DNA from: Caldifarciminota bacterium SM23_42
GTDB taxonomy: Bacteria; Hydrothermota; Tepidihabitantia; SM23-42
Assembly (NCBI GenBank): GCA_001303785.1
Contig: LJUJ01000008.1
Span: forward strand, 62,001 to 126,000
Length of the DNA stretch: 64,000 nucleotides
Reading direction: 5' to 3'
Below the pieces are notes generated by a model. That model saw only the letters and a list, made by a program, of their open reading frames with translations. It was not told the DNA's origin and ran no database searches. Positions 8,281-17,481 of this stretch are shown here, piece by piece. The stretch's first letter is position 1. Every line of letters starts with the position of its first letter. Made by a program: the position numbers and the translations under genes.

Positions 8281-9126
8281 ATGCTAGCAACAATTATTTC
8301 ATTGATCGCAACGGTTGGCTTTGAGTTTTTATCGGTTGACCCGGTTGCCCAAAGGACCGGTATGGGCTATGCATTGCATGGTGATGGCTACGACGTGCAC
8401 TACAATCCGGGTGGGTTGGCTTTTTCAGATAATACGCATTATTCAATTTCCTACCTTAATTACTTTGATGGGACGCACTTCGGTTACTTGGGTTATGAGC
8501 GCAGTCAGCTCGGTGTGGGTCTCAGATATTTCTACAGTGGCAGTATGAAGAAGGTCGATGAGCTGGAACAAGAATACGGTACCTTTGGTGTCTACCATAT
8601 TGATATCAATGTGGGAAAGGGTTTTGTCTATAAGAGCTTTGGTCTCGGTGTATCAATAAAGGGCGCTTATGCCAGCATCGATACGCTCAACGCGATCGGG
8701 ATTGGTGCTGATATCGGTGCCATGTACAGAATACCCGAACCAGATATTCATGTGGGACTGTCCGTCAAGAACATTGGTTATGGTGTCAAACCTTTCATAG
8801 AATCGCGGGAGACGTTTCCCTATGAAATCACGCTCAGCGCGGCCAAGATTATGGATGTAGGCTGGTTTGGCCTGGACTTAGTGAAACCCGCGTTGCTCGG
8901 CTTCGGAGTGAGATTCGGTGGTGCTTATTATGTTAATCCTATCTTGCACCTGAAAGCATCTTACAGTACATTGCTTTCTGCGATAAGGACTGAAGGTCTC
9001 GGTTTCCTTGCTGGTCTTACCGTTGGCTTGGGTGTAAGAAAAGACAGGCTTTTGGTCAACTATTCTTATTCACCTTATTTCGACCTTGGTGGGGGGCACC
9101 GCATATCTATTAGCTTCGGAGGCTAG
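8281..9126 (+). CDS. PorV/PorQ-like outer-membrane beta-barrel
   Basis: A 281-residue protein with an N-terminal hydrophobic signal and the family opening found in PorV/PorQ and UPF0164 barrels: alanine/glycine-rich GMGYAL, then HYNPGGLAF at about residues 40-50. The rest is alternating amphipathic strands ending in aromatic and glycine residues (HRISISFGG), typical of an outer-membrane barrel. In type IX secretion PorV shuttles cargo to the surface attachment machinery. Three other proteins in this window carry T9SS-like C-terminal domains, which fits that role, but no porU or core gldKLMN genes are present here. It is followed directly by the coiled-coil membrane protein. Confidence 0.75.
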   Translation: MLATIISLIATVGFEFLSVDPVAQRTGMGYALHGDGYDVHYNPGGLAFSDNTHYSISYLNYFDGTHFGYLGYERSQLGVGLRYFYSGSMKKVDELEQEYGTFGVYHIDINVGKGFVYKSFGLGVSIKGAYASIDTLNAIGIGADIGAMYRIPEPDIHVGLSVKNIGYGVKPFIESRETFPYEITLSAAKIMDVGWFGLDLVKPALLGFGVRFGGAYYVNPILHLKASYSTLLSAIRTEGLGFLAGLTVGLGVRKDRLLVNYSYSPYFDLGGGHRISISFGG

Positions 9127-10122
9127 ATGTCAAGGGGTGCCGCCTCGGTAATTGTTCTTTTTCTGACATTACTCCTGACCGCATTTCTGGTCTTTAGTCC
9201 CCGGTTCTTTTCTCAGAAAAATGCGCAGAATTCGGAGTTGTTCAAGGAGTTGTTGGTGAAAAGATTCACAAGCCTGGGTAATTCTGTGGCTCACTCCTCA
9301 TTCGTGGAGGATGCTGTCATAATGGGCGAGGAGGCAAATCTCATTGAAATCATCACGCGGTTGCGAAGAGACGAACCTGAAATTAGGTTCATTCACATCA
9401 CCGATGCTGAAAACAAGGTTCTTGCCTCAAGTGATTCGACAATGGTAGGTAAGGTGTTTGACACGAAGATCCTGGCTACGGGTTCCAATGCGGTGAGGGA
9501 AACAAGTGGTTCGTATGAAGGCGGATTCAGCATTGATATCGGCAAGATGAAAGTCGGTGCCTTATACTTCGGAGCGAATCCGCGTATGTCGGCAGTGCAA
9601 TTGCCAAGCGACGTAAATCCATTAGCGATCATCGTTGGTATTGTGTTTGCAATCATTGCATTTTTTGTAACGCTGGTGTCGGGACGCAGAATAAGGACAA
9701 AGTTGATTGATGAAATGAACAGGCACCAGGAGGAAATGTTCTCGCCTAAGATCGAGAGCCTGAAGAAAGCACAGAATGAAGCACAGAACAGACTAAACGA
9801 AGTCAACGACCAGATTAAGAATGCAGAGTTAGAGATGCAAAGATTCAGTGAAGAATACGAGTTGCAGAAAAGGGAGGCCGAGAGTAATCCTCTTGTTCAG
9901 TCGGTTGAGAAGCTGAAGGCGGCCGAAGTCAACTTGATAAAACGGCTTGACGATTTGAAGGAAGAGGAGGCCCAGTTGAATACGGAGATCAGCCTGCTTT
10001 CACAAAAGCGAGAAGAGGTACTGAGTGCATTGGAAGTCGAGAAGAAGGAAGAAAGAACTCTGCACGAGAAATTGGATCTAATAAAGAAGAAAATACTCCA
10101 TCTGGAAACACCAGGCAAATAA
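9127..10122 (+). CDS. membrane protein with sensor-like periplasmic domain and long coiled coil
   Basis: A 331-residue protein that I cannot name. Transmembrane helix 1 is at about residues 5-25. A periplasmic domain of about 140 residues follows, with a cache-like segment (IRFIHITDAENKVLASSDS, then VGKVFD). Transmembrane helix 2 is at about 166-188. The cytosolic part from about residue 195 to the end is a charged heptad-type coiled coil. There is no histidine kinase, HAMP, methyl-accepting or GGDEF domain, so any signal must pass through the coiled coil. A GGAGG ribosome-binding site at the end of the PorV-like gene, which stops one base before the ATG, implies translational coupling. Confidence 0.6.
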   Translation: MSRGAASVIVLFLTLLLTAFLVFSPRFFSQKNAQNSELFKELLVKRFTSLGNSVAHSSFVEDAVIMGEEANLIEIITRLRRDEPEIRFIHITDAENKVLASSDSTMVGKVFDTKILATGSNAVRETSGSYEGGFSIDIGKMKVGALYFGANPRMSAVQLPSDVNPLAIIVGIVFAIIAFFVTLVSGRRIRTKLIDEMNRHQEEMFSPKIESLKKAQNEAQNRLNEVNDQIKNAELEMQRFSEEYELQKREAESNPLVQSVEKLKAAEVNLIKRLDDLKEEEAQLNTEISLLSQKREEVLSALEVEKKEERTLHEKLDLIKKKILHLETPGK

Positions 10123-10207
10123 CCATAACTTGACTATCACTGATTTCAAACAAAGGCTCGCCGCAAGTCAGACATTACACGATGTCACTTAACGAGTATT
10201 CAGAATT

Positions 10208-11155
10208 ATGAAAAGCCAGTTCGTGGATGAATTGAGAGCCGGGCAGACCGTTAAGGAGACGTTCGTACTCTCAAAAAAAATCATGAAGGATAAGAAGGAT
10301 GGCGGCGGATTCTATGCCATCCTGGAATTCTCTGACCGAAGTGGCAGCATTGATGGCATTTCTTGGGATGGCGAAAACCTCAGCCACATTTCAGTTGGCG
10401 ACTTTGTTTTCATTACCGGGAACGTCAATGAATATGGTGGTCGGCTACAGGTTGTAGTCAATGCAATCAGTCGCGTCGAGGATGAGGAAATTGACGCCAA
10501 GGACTTTCTACCTCAATATACCGGAGACATTGACGAAGTATTGACGGATATTGAAGGTTTTAAGGCGAAGGTCAAGGATGTTCATCTGCGGAGGTTGTTA
10601 GATACCTTTTTTGAAGACAGTGACTTTGTTGAACGGTTTCGTCTAGCACCGGCCGCGAAAAGGGTACATCATGCATATCTGGGTGGCTTGGCCGTACATA
10701 CCTTGAGTGTTCTGCGGCTGCTGGAGAACATTCGCTCGGTTTATGAGTTTGTAAACTCAGATCTACTCATAACGGCTGGTATCCTGCACGATATTGGCAA
10801 GATATATGAATATGAATACAAGAAAAATATTGACCTCTCTAATCGGGGGAGGTTGCTTGGCCACATCGTGATTGGCAGTGAAATGGTGGCTGAGCGGATT
10901 GCTCGGATGCCTGGTTTTCCCGAAGATCTGAAGTTAAAACTGATGCACATGATTCTCTCCCACCATGGTGAGACAGAATGGGGTTCGCCGAAACAGCCGT
11001 TGTTCCCTGAAGCTTTGATTCTTCATTTTGTCGATAATCTTGACGCTAAGGTTGAAATGATGAAGCAGGCATTTGAAAAACATCGGGGTAAGAACAGACA
11101 ATGGAGTGACTACCATCCCTACTTGGAAAGAGAAATATATCTTGGAGAAGAGTGA
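10208..11155 (+). CDS. YhaM-like 3'-5' exoribonuclease (OB fold plus HD domain)
   Basis: A 315-residue protein. Residues about 15-95 form an OB-fold nucleic-acid-binding domain (GFYAILEFSDRSGSIDGISW, then VGDFVFITGNV). An HD phosphohydrolase-type domain follows with VHHAYLGGLAVHT near residue 155, LHDIGK near 193 and a later SHHGE. This matches the YhaM family of 3'-5' exoribonucleases, cytosolic RNA and single-strand DNA nucleases. The ATG lacks a clear Shine-Dalgarno sequence. It precedes smc by about 25 bases, so the two are probably co-transcribed. Confidence 0.85.
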   Translation: MKSQFVDELRAGQTVKETFVLSKKIMKDKKDGGGFYAILEFSDRSGSIDGISWDGENLSHISVGDFVFITGNVNEYGGRLQVVVNAISRVEDEEIDAKDFLPQYTGDIDEVLTDIEGFKAKVKDVHLRRLLDTFFEDSDFVERFRLAPAAKRVHHAYLGGLAVHTLSVLRLLENIRSVYEFVNSDLLITAGILHDIGKIYEYEYKKNIDLSNRGRLLGHIVIGSEMVAERIARMPGFPEDLKLKLMHMILSHHGETEWGSPKQPLFPEALILHFVDNLDAKVEMMKQAFEKHRGKNRQWSDYHPYLEREIYLGEE

Positions 11156-11180
11156 TGAAGGCATTCAGCGCTGAACGATT

Positions 11181-14100
11181 ATGAAGATAAAAGAAATCAA
11201 GATGTACGGCTTCAAATCCTTTCGTGAAGAAACAAAGGTATTGTTGAACACCGGCATAACGGCCTTCGTGGGACCGAACGGGAGCGGTAAATCAAACATT
11301 TTCGACGCGCTGAGGTGGGTGTTCGGTGAACAGAGTATGAAGGCGCTGCGCTGTGAAAGAATTGAGGATTTGGTATACATGTCCTCGGATACTAAGGAAG
11401 ACGCAAACTTCACCGAAGTTGCGGTCACCATCGATAATGAAGACTACTTTCCACAATTTGGCAGCGAGTTTGAAATAAAGAGACGTTTCTATAGAACCGG
11501 TGATAGTGAGTTCTTCTTGAATCGGGTGAAGTGTCGTCTGCAGGACATCCAGGCTCTTTTCTTGAACTCCGGTGCACTCACTTACTCTTTCTTGGAACTG
11601 GCCGAAGTTGAGCGTATAATACATGGCGACACGAAGGAGATGTTTGATGATGTTGCCGGTATTTTGAAATACCAGGAACGAAAAGAGCAGACCAAGCGGC
11701 GCTTGGATGCTACTGAACAGGATCTGTTGCGTCTTGAAGATATAATCGCCGAAATGCGACGCGGATTAAGGGGTCTTAGAAGACAGGTGCGGCAAGCCAG
11801 TTTGTACAATGAATTGAGGACCGAGTACAAGCACCTGATGCTCTACATAATGGCGAACGATTACCAGGCGACACTGCGGGATATCGAAACTGTTCAAGCT
11901 GAAATTGACGGTAAAGAAACCGAAAGACAGGCGGTGCTGCAGGCGATAAAGCAGCTGGAAAAGGAACGTGAGGAATTGAAATCGGCGATAGAGTGTGCGG
12001 AGACTGAGAAGAAGAGTAGTTTGGCGCAGATAATGGAATTGAATAGAGCGATTGAGGTTCTTCAAAATCGGATTACCGACGAAGAGGCGGAAGTAACGAA
12101 TAAGACTATTTTGTCGGAAAGAGTACTTACCAGCATCAAAGAGAAACAGGAGCTGGTGAATAGTAATAAGAGGCGGGTAACCGAATTAGAGAATGAAAGA
12201 AATGAGGTTAATGCCAAAATCGACAGTGCACAATCGGAAATCACCGAGTTACAGACAACTCTCGATGCTGAGCATCAGAAATATTTCTCATTGGAGAAAA
12301 GCCTGAAGGATAATGAAGGTAAGATTGTGAAGGCTGTCAACAGGGTAGTAGGTGCAAAAAGTGACGTCGCAAAGCTAAGGTACGATAAAGACAATAAGGA
12401 AAACATATTGTCACACACCGCTGAGGAATTGGCCACGCATAAGGATAAGATGGAGAAGGTGAGCCGTCTAAAGAAAGAATTGGAGAAAGATCTCGACGAG
12501 ATCATTGCGCAGCAGAATGGTGCTGATGACCGTTTGAAAAACATGCACGAGAAGGCTGATGAGCTTGAGGCGCGTTTGCACGAGATGGAAGATGATTTGA
12601 AAAAACGAAATGATTCGATGGCCGACTGTAGGATTATGATTGATACATTGAAGCATAGACTCCAGACTGAGGGGAAGAAGAAAATCTCGGAGAAATTCGG
12701 AGACGGCTTGGCCGGGATGTTCAAGGACAGTATCGATGTGGCTTCGGGATATGAGTCCGTTGTGGATATCTGCCTTAGTGATCTTTTGAGTTTCTATTTA
12801 TTGAAGGAGTACAAGCCTGAAGATTTTTCGAATTGTCCTGATGGTCGTTTTGGCTTTATCCCCATGAAAAGCAAGAAGACATCTGATGAACAAACTGAAT
12901 TGAAGGGCGCTACACCGATTGTGCGATTTGTGAAATTCATAACCGCAGAAAGCATACTAAAGCGATATGTGCAGAATTACTTTCTCGTTGATGACCACAA
13001 TAAGGCAGATGAGCTTTCCTCAAAGTACCCAGCGTACGGGTTTGTCACGGCTGATGGAATACTGTTCAAGGACGGCACGATTGTTGTGGAGAAGGGTGAG
13101 GTTGGATATTTCAAGATCAAGCAAAGCCATGAAGAGTACAAACAGCAACTGGAATCACTTCGTAATGAAGTCTTGTTTATAACCGAAGATAGGCAGCGAT
13201 TGAATGAAGAGATTGAACAAGTGAAGCAGGATATCGAGGAGACAAGAAATCAGCTTTTTGCGATAAATGTAAGAAAATCCGAATGCTCACTAAGATTACA
13301 GGAGTCGACTAAAGAGATCGAGCAGAAGACATTGGAGTGGAGTAATGCGAAGGCTGATCAGGAGAGTATGCTCAAGGATAATGAAGCAATCGCTGCAAAA
13401 ATAAAGACGATGGAGCAGAGCATCGAGCAACTGGAGAGTGAGAAAGAAGCAAGAGAACAGGAGAGCCAGAGGCTTGCCGCAGAAATGACTAAACTCAGGG
13501 CCCAGATGGATGATATGAATGCCGTCTTGAACCGATCGACGACCGAAACGGCCGTCCTGGATGGAAGAAAAAACATTATCACGCAATCCATTGGAAAATT
13601 GCATAGCGAGATAAACGGCGCAGAAGCCGAGATTCGCGCGCTGCGGGAAGAATCTCTGCCGACCAATATCGCCCATCTCACAGAAAGTATCAGTACACTG
13701 AAGCATGAACTCAGCCAGAAAAGACAAAAAAAATCAGCATATGAAGCGAAGTTGCCCGATCAACTGCTGGAAGAGTACAGCAAGCGGCAAGGTTTGGTAT
13801 ACGATCAACTCATGCAGAAGCAGAAGGATCATGAAGGCCTGCAAGATCAGATAATGCAGCTCAAATATCAGCTGTTTGAGAAGAATCATCGGCGTGAAGA
13901 CCTAACACGCAAGGCTGACGACGAATTCGCCGTTGTCCTGAGTGAATACATTCCGGATGAAGAGATATCTGATGCTGAGACGAAAATGGCTGAGGTGAAA
14001 GGTAGGATCGAGAAGCTCGGGGAGGTTAATCCTTTGAGCTTGCAGGCTTTCGAGGAGGAGAAGAAAAGGTTAGATGAATTCATTGGACAGCGTGATGACA

Positions 14101-14639
14101 TAATCACTGCCAAGCAAAATCTCTTGAAATCAATAGAAGAGCTAGATCAACGCGCCCGCGAAAGATTCAATGAAATCTTTCAGGACGTGAGGGAGCAATT
14201 CAATTACGTTTTTTCCAATTTCTTTGAAGACGGTCAAGCAGACCTCATATTAACGGATCCAGAAAATCCGTTGGCGAGTAAGGTCGAGATAGTCATCCGG
14301 ATGATGGGGCGACGACTCAAGACCATTAATCAACTCTCAGGTGGACAGAAGACTTTGTTGGCGATCAGCTTGCTCTTGGCTTTCTATTTGGTGAAACCTG
14401 CACCATTCTGTATCCTCGATGAGATCGATGCCCCGCTCGATGACATTAATGTTGTCCGGTTCAGCAAATTCTTGCGAGATCTTTCTCAAAGGACGCAGGT
14501 TGTTATCATTACTCATAATCGGGCGACTATGGAGTACGCTGATTATCTATATGGCCTCACCATGGAGAAACCTCGAGAAAGCAAGGTGATATCGGCGAAA
14601 CTTGCCGACCTTGAGAAGATCGCAGCGTTAGAAGAATAA
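11181..14639 (+). CDS. smc: chromosome segregation ATPase SMC
   Basis: At 1152 residues, standard length for bacterial SMC. Walker A GPNGSGKSN lies near residues 32-40, and the two long coiled-coil arms run from about 170-490 and 670-1000. A hinge domain falls around 510-650. The ABC signature LSGGQKT is near 1052 and Walker B CILDEID near 1076. SMC dimers with ScpA/ScpB organise and segregate the chromosome on the nucleoid; scpA and scpB are not in this window. It is directly followed by ftsY, a pairing found in many bacteria. Confidence 0.97.
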   Translation: MKIKEIKMYGFKSFREETKVLLNTGITAFVGPNGSGKSNIFDALRWVFGEQSMKALRCERIEDLVYMSSDTKEDANFTEVAVTIDNEDYFPQFGSEFEIKRRFYRTGDSEFFLNRVKCRLQDIQALFLNSGALTYSFLELAEVERIIHGDTKEMFDDVAGILKYQERKEQTKRRLDATEQDLLRLEDIIAEMRRGLRGLRRQVRQASLYNELRTEYKHLMLYIMANDYQATLRDIETVQAEIDGKETERQAVLQAIKQLEKEREELKSAIECAETEKKSSLAQIMELNRAIEVLQNRITDEEAEVTNKTILSERVLTSIKEKQELVNSNKRRVTELENERNEVNAKIDSAQSEITELQTTLDAEHQKYFSLEKSLKDNEGKIVKAVNRVVGAKSDVAKLRYDKDNKENILSHTAEELATHKDKMEKVSRLKKELEKDLDEIIAQQNGADDRLKNMHEKADELEARLHEMEDDLKKRNDSMADCRIMIDTLKHRLQTEGKKKISEKFGDGLAGMFKDSIDVASGYESVVDICLSDLLSFYLLKEYKPEDFSNCPDGRFGFIPMKSKKTSDEQTELKGATPIVRFVKFITAESILKRYVQNYFLVDDHNKADELSSKYPAYGFVTADGILFKDGTIVVEKGEVGYFKIKQSHEEYKQQLESLRNEVLFITEDRQRLNEEIEQVKQDIEETRNQLFAINVRKSECSLRLQESTKEIEQKTLEWSNAKADQESMLKDNEAIAAKIKTMEQSIEQLESEKEAREQESQRLAAEMTKLRAQMDDMNAVLNRSTTETAVLDGRKNIITQSIGKLHSEINGAEAEIRALREESLPTNIAHLTESISTLKHELSQKRQKKSAYEAKLPDQLLEEYSKRQGLVYDQLMQKQKDHEGLQDQIMQLKYQLFEKNHRREDLTRKADDEFAVVLSEYIPDEEISDAETKMAEVKGRIEKLGEVNPLSLQAFEEEKKRLDEFIGQRDDIITAKQNLLKSIEELDQRARERFNEIFQDVREQFNYVFSNFFEDGQADLILTDPENPLASKVEIVIRMMGRRLKTINQLSGGQKTLLAISLLLAFYLVKPAPFCILDEIDAPLDDINVVRFSKFLRDLSQRTQVVIITHNRATMEYADYLYGLTMEKPRESKVISAKLADLEKIAALEE

Positions 14640-14677
14640 TAACTATCACGTCCCGTAAAATATAGAGGAACCGAATC

Positions 14678-15517
14678 TTGCTGCGTAAGTTGAAGCCAAC
14701 ATTATTTAGACTCAAAGAAGTTTTTTCGCAGACAAGAAATGCTTCGTTGGAGGCAGTCGAAGATATATTGATCGAGGCTGATGTAGGCACGAAGTATACG
14801 CAAGACATCATGCAGAAAATCCAGAAGGGTGGGGGTGACCGAGTAGAGATACTGAAGGCCGAGCTAATAAACCTACTGAGTATGCCAAAGCCCAGTCCCC
14901 ATGCCACGCATCCCCTGGTCATTATGGTGAGCGGCGTTAACGGCTCAGGCAAGACAACCACTGTGGCTAAACTTGCTAATGTTTACAGGCGGCGAGGTTC
15001 AGTATTACTCGCGAGCGGTGACACGTATCGTGATGCTGCTCATGAACAGCTTGAGATTTGGGCGGAAAGGATGAACGTTAGGATCGTTGGTTCGCGAAAG
15101 GGACAGGATGCAGCTGCCGTGGTTTATGATGCGATATCGAAGGCTATGTCAAAGGACATCTCCTGTGTATTGATCGATACGGCAGGCCGACTACACACGC
15201 GAATTGACCTAATGGAAGAATTGAAAAAGATTGCGCGCGTTATCAAGAAGCTCAAACCTACGGGACCCGACTACAACATTCTGACCATAGACGCAAGCTT
15301 GGGACAGAATTCCATTCAGCAAGCGAGAATATTCACAAAGGATGTCGGGATAAACGGGCTGATACTCACGAAATTTGATGGTACTGCAAAAGGCGGTGCG
15401 ATAATCCCGATATGCAATGAGCTGGGTCTGCCGATCCTCTATCTTGGTGTAGGTGAGGGAATCGAGGATATCATTGAGTTCAACCCAAAGGATTTTGTCG
15501 ATGCCTTGTTTGAATAG
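14678..15517 (+). CDS. ftsY: signal recognition particle receptor FtsY
   Basis: A 279-residue SRP GTPase at the membrane, which docks SRP-ribosome complexes to the translocon. G1 GVNGSGKTTT is near residue 85-94, DTAGR near 168 and TKFDGTAKGG near 230. The acidic N-terminal A domain of the E. coli protein is absent, leaving the compact NG form. The start is a TTG preceded by AGAGGAA; no ATG gives a complete N domain. It lies 38 bases after smc. Confidence 0.95.
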   Translation: MLRKLKPTLFRLKEVFSQTRNASLEAVEDILIEADVGTKYTQDIMQKIQKGGGDRVEILKAELINLLSMPKPSPHATHPLVIMVSGVNGSGKTTTVAKLANVYRRRGSVLLASGDTYRDAAHEQLEIWAERMNVRIVGSRKGQDAAAVVYDAISKAMSKDISCVLIDTAGRLHTRIDLMEELKKIARVIKKLKPTGPDYNILTIDASLGQNSIQQARIFTKDVGINGLILTKFDGTAKGGAIIPICNELGLPILYLGVGEGIEDIIEFNPKDFVDALFE

Positions 15518-15544
15518 CGCTTAGAGCAGTAAGAGATTAAACTT

Positions 15545-16441
15545 CTAGAAGAACATCACGAGAAAAGCACCGATAAAAGCCAAGCCAATACCAATTGTCT
15601 TTCGTAAGGTCATCCGTTCCTTGAGAATCAAAGCGGCAAATATGAAGACGAAGATCGTGCTTGTTTGGTTCAAGGCAGAAGCGATCGATGCTTGTGTGTA
15701 CTTTATGCCTGCTATCCAGATGATCATAGCAAGATAAGCACCGCAGAAGGATCCGCCCAGTGTGTACTGCCAATTACGGGTCTTGACGAGTGAATCCACA
15801 ATTCCCCTACGCCGCGGGTGAAGCAGTAAAACCGATGCTAATACCACCATGCCACCTAACAGCCGGATTTCTGCCACCCAGATCACCGAGTATGTGTTAA
15901 GCAATGGTTTCATTATGACCACGCCGGCCGCCATCGCGGCCGAAGCAAGAATGCCATACAAGACGCCGTGGATAACTCCCTTTCGGGTCACTTCTTTATC
16001 GCCACGTTGAATCGTGGCGATCAATACGGCAATAATAACGAGTAATGCTCCCAGTAGCTGCAGGGATGCGAGACTTTCATTCAACCAAACAGATGAGAAG
16101 CTGATGACAAAGGGACTGTACATACACACCACAATAGCAGTCAGTCCGGCGCCAAGCTCGTTGAGGCTCTTGAAGAAGAGTGTGTCGCCAATACCTATAC
16201 CGATAGCTCCGCTCAGAAATAGGATAAGATACCCATGATCAGGGGTCTGCGGCATCAGTGTTTCGCTGGTCAGCCAGATCGTCGGAACGAGTAGCACCAT
16301 GGCGAGCAGATTCTTGAATGCATTGAGAGCGAGTGGGTGCACGGTCTCGCCGCTCTTCTTGAAAAGAATGACTGCAAAACCCCATATTACCGCGGTCAAG
16401 ATTGATAATGCCTCACCCAGATGAGGTACGGCAGATAGCAT
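15545..16441 (-). CDS. EamA/DMT-family transporter
   Basis: A 298-residue inner-membrane protein with about ten transmembrane helices in two homologous halves, as expected for the drug/metabolite transporter EamA family. The second half ends with the typical ASIASALNQTSTIFVFIFA and LKERMTLRKTIGIGLAFIG segments. The substrate cannot be inferred. It converges with ftsY (28 bases between stops) and is divergent from the outer-membrane protein at 16576. Its TATAAT ends five bases before the ATG, so it may be another leaderless transcript, although GCAGG just before the ATG could act as a weak ribosome-binding site. Confidence 0.87.
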   Translation of the reverse strand: MLSAVPHLGEALSILTAVIWGFAVILFKKSGETVHPLALNAFKNLLAMVLLVPTIWLTSETLMPQTPDHGYLILFLSGAIGIGIGDTLFFKSLNELGAGLTAIVVCMYSPFVISFSSVWLNESLASLQLLGALLVIIAVLIATIQRGDKEVTRKGVIHGVLYGILASAAMAAGVVIMKPLLNTYSVIWVAEIRLLGGMVVLASVLLLHPRRRGIVDSLVKTRNWQYTLGGSFCGAYLAMIIWIAGIKYTQASIASALNQTSTIFVFIFAALILKERMTLRKTIGIGLAFIGAFLVMFF

Positions 16442-16446
16442 CCTGC

Positions 16447-16475
16447 ATTATACGCAAAACTGAATCGCAACTCAA
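16447..16475 (-). promoter_or_regulatory. leaderless-type promoter of EamA gene
   Basis: On the minus strand: TTGAGT (16470-16475), a 17-bp spacer, TATAAT (16447-16452), five bases, ATG at 16441. It lies back-to-back with the promoter at 16484-16512. Confidence 0.68.
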
Positions 16476-16483
16476 GTGCGTTG

Positions 16484-16512
16484 TTGACTTTGTGTTGTAA
16501 TCCTGGTATAAT
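16484..16512 (+). promoter_or_regulatory. promoter of outer-membrane protein gene
   Basis: TTGACT (16484-16489), a 17-bp spacer, TATAAT (16507-16512). The leader of about 57 bases contains a 14-codon frame (16521-16565) whose stop is fused to the GGAGG ribosome-binding site of the next gene. Confidence 0.72.
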
Positions 16513-16575
16513 GATCATCAATGTTTTTATGCCCTTTGCGATCAGTCATTTGTAGTACATATTAAGGAGGTTGGT

Positions 16576-17442
16576 ATGAAAGTGGGAGCTAGATTTATGA
16601 CGGTCTTGTTGTGCAGTTATGTTCTTGTTGCTTCTTCAGTCTTTGCACAAGAACACGAGTGTGGTGCTGGCTCATTACTGAACGACCCTGATAAGCCTTT
16701 CGATTTTCGTGGCAGTCTTGAAATAGGCTTTATCGATGTTATTTCGCACACCATACAATTTGGCGAGAACGGGACAGAATTTGACTATATTGACGAGGGC
16801 GGGCAAGATATATTATTCCGTTTCAATAGATTGACCGCCGAACTGGCGCTTGGTCGTAGGCATACGCTAATATTGCTATTCCAACCTTTGAACATTCAAA
16901 CCGAAGCACTGCTCAGACGAGATGTTGTGATTGATGATCTCATTTTCCCGGAAAATACGGCGGTGAAACTACGCTACGGATTCGATTTCTGGCGTTTGAG
17001 CTACCTCTATGATTTCTGGAAGCAGAAGGACCGGGAATTATCGATCGGCTTATCGCTTCAAATAAGGAATGCATCAATAAGCTTTCGATCCTATGATGGC
17101 ACTTTGTTTCGAGTTAATCAAGGCGTTGGACCGGTGCCGATATTCAAATTCCGGACCAGAATACCATTCAGTAACGGCATGTGGTTCGGTAGTGAGGTCG
17201 ATGGTTTCTATGCATCGGGAAGATACATCACGGGTAGCGAGAATGATTTTGTTGGCTCGATCCTTGATGCTTCATTGCGCCTCGGATTTGAGTTGAATAA
17301 ATCATTTGACACGTTTCTCAATATTCGCTACATCGGTGGTGGTGCGCGTGGCACCGAGGAGGATGATCCGGGTCCAGGAGATGGTTACACGGAGAACTGG
17401 CTCCATACGGTCTCGGTAACCCTTGGTACGTATATCAAGTAA
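16576..17442 (+). CDS. secreted, probably outer-membrane beta-barrel protein
   Basis: A 288-residue protein with a clear Sec signal peptide (residues 1-24, ending SSVFAQ). The mature part alternates hydrophobic and polar residues with many aromatics and Gly, as in barrels of 8 to 12 strands: LELGR-type turns, WRLSYLYDFW, FDTFLNIRYIGGGARG. It ends in the strand TVSVTLGTYIK. I do not recognise a named family. AAGGAGG sits 8 bases before the ATG. It is convergent with the methyltransferase at 17482. Confidence 0.62.
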   Translation: MKVGARFMTVLLCSYVLVASSVFAQEHECGAGSLLNDPDKPFDFRGSLEIGFIDVISHTIQFGENGTEFDYIDEGGQDILFRFNRLTAELALGRRHTLILLFQPLNIQTEALLRRDVVIDDLIFPENTAVKLRYGFDFWRLSYLYDFWKQKDRELSIGLSLQIRNASISFRSYDGTLFRVNQGVGPVPIFKFRTRIPFSNGMWFGSEVDGFYASGRYITGSENDFVGSILDASLRLGFELNKSFDTFLNIRYIGGGARGTEEDDPGPGDGYTENWLHTVSVTLGTYIK

Positions 17443-17481
17443 TCCGACACGGCGTATTCGATTAACTGATATTAGGATACG

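Noticed and set aside
10150-10207. Possible leaderless promoter for the YhaM-like gene
   Set aside because: The best hexamers (ATTACA, TATTCA) match consensus poorly, so I did not add it to the leaderless set.
12275-12724. 149-codon frame antisense to smc
   Set aside because: A shadow of the SMC coiled coil; Ser/Leu/Phe-rich with no start signal.
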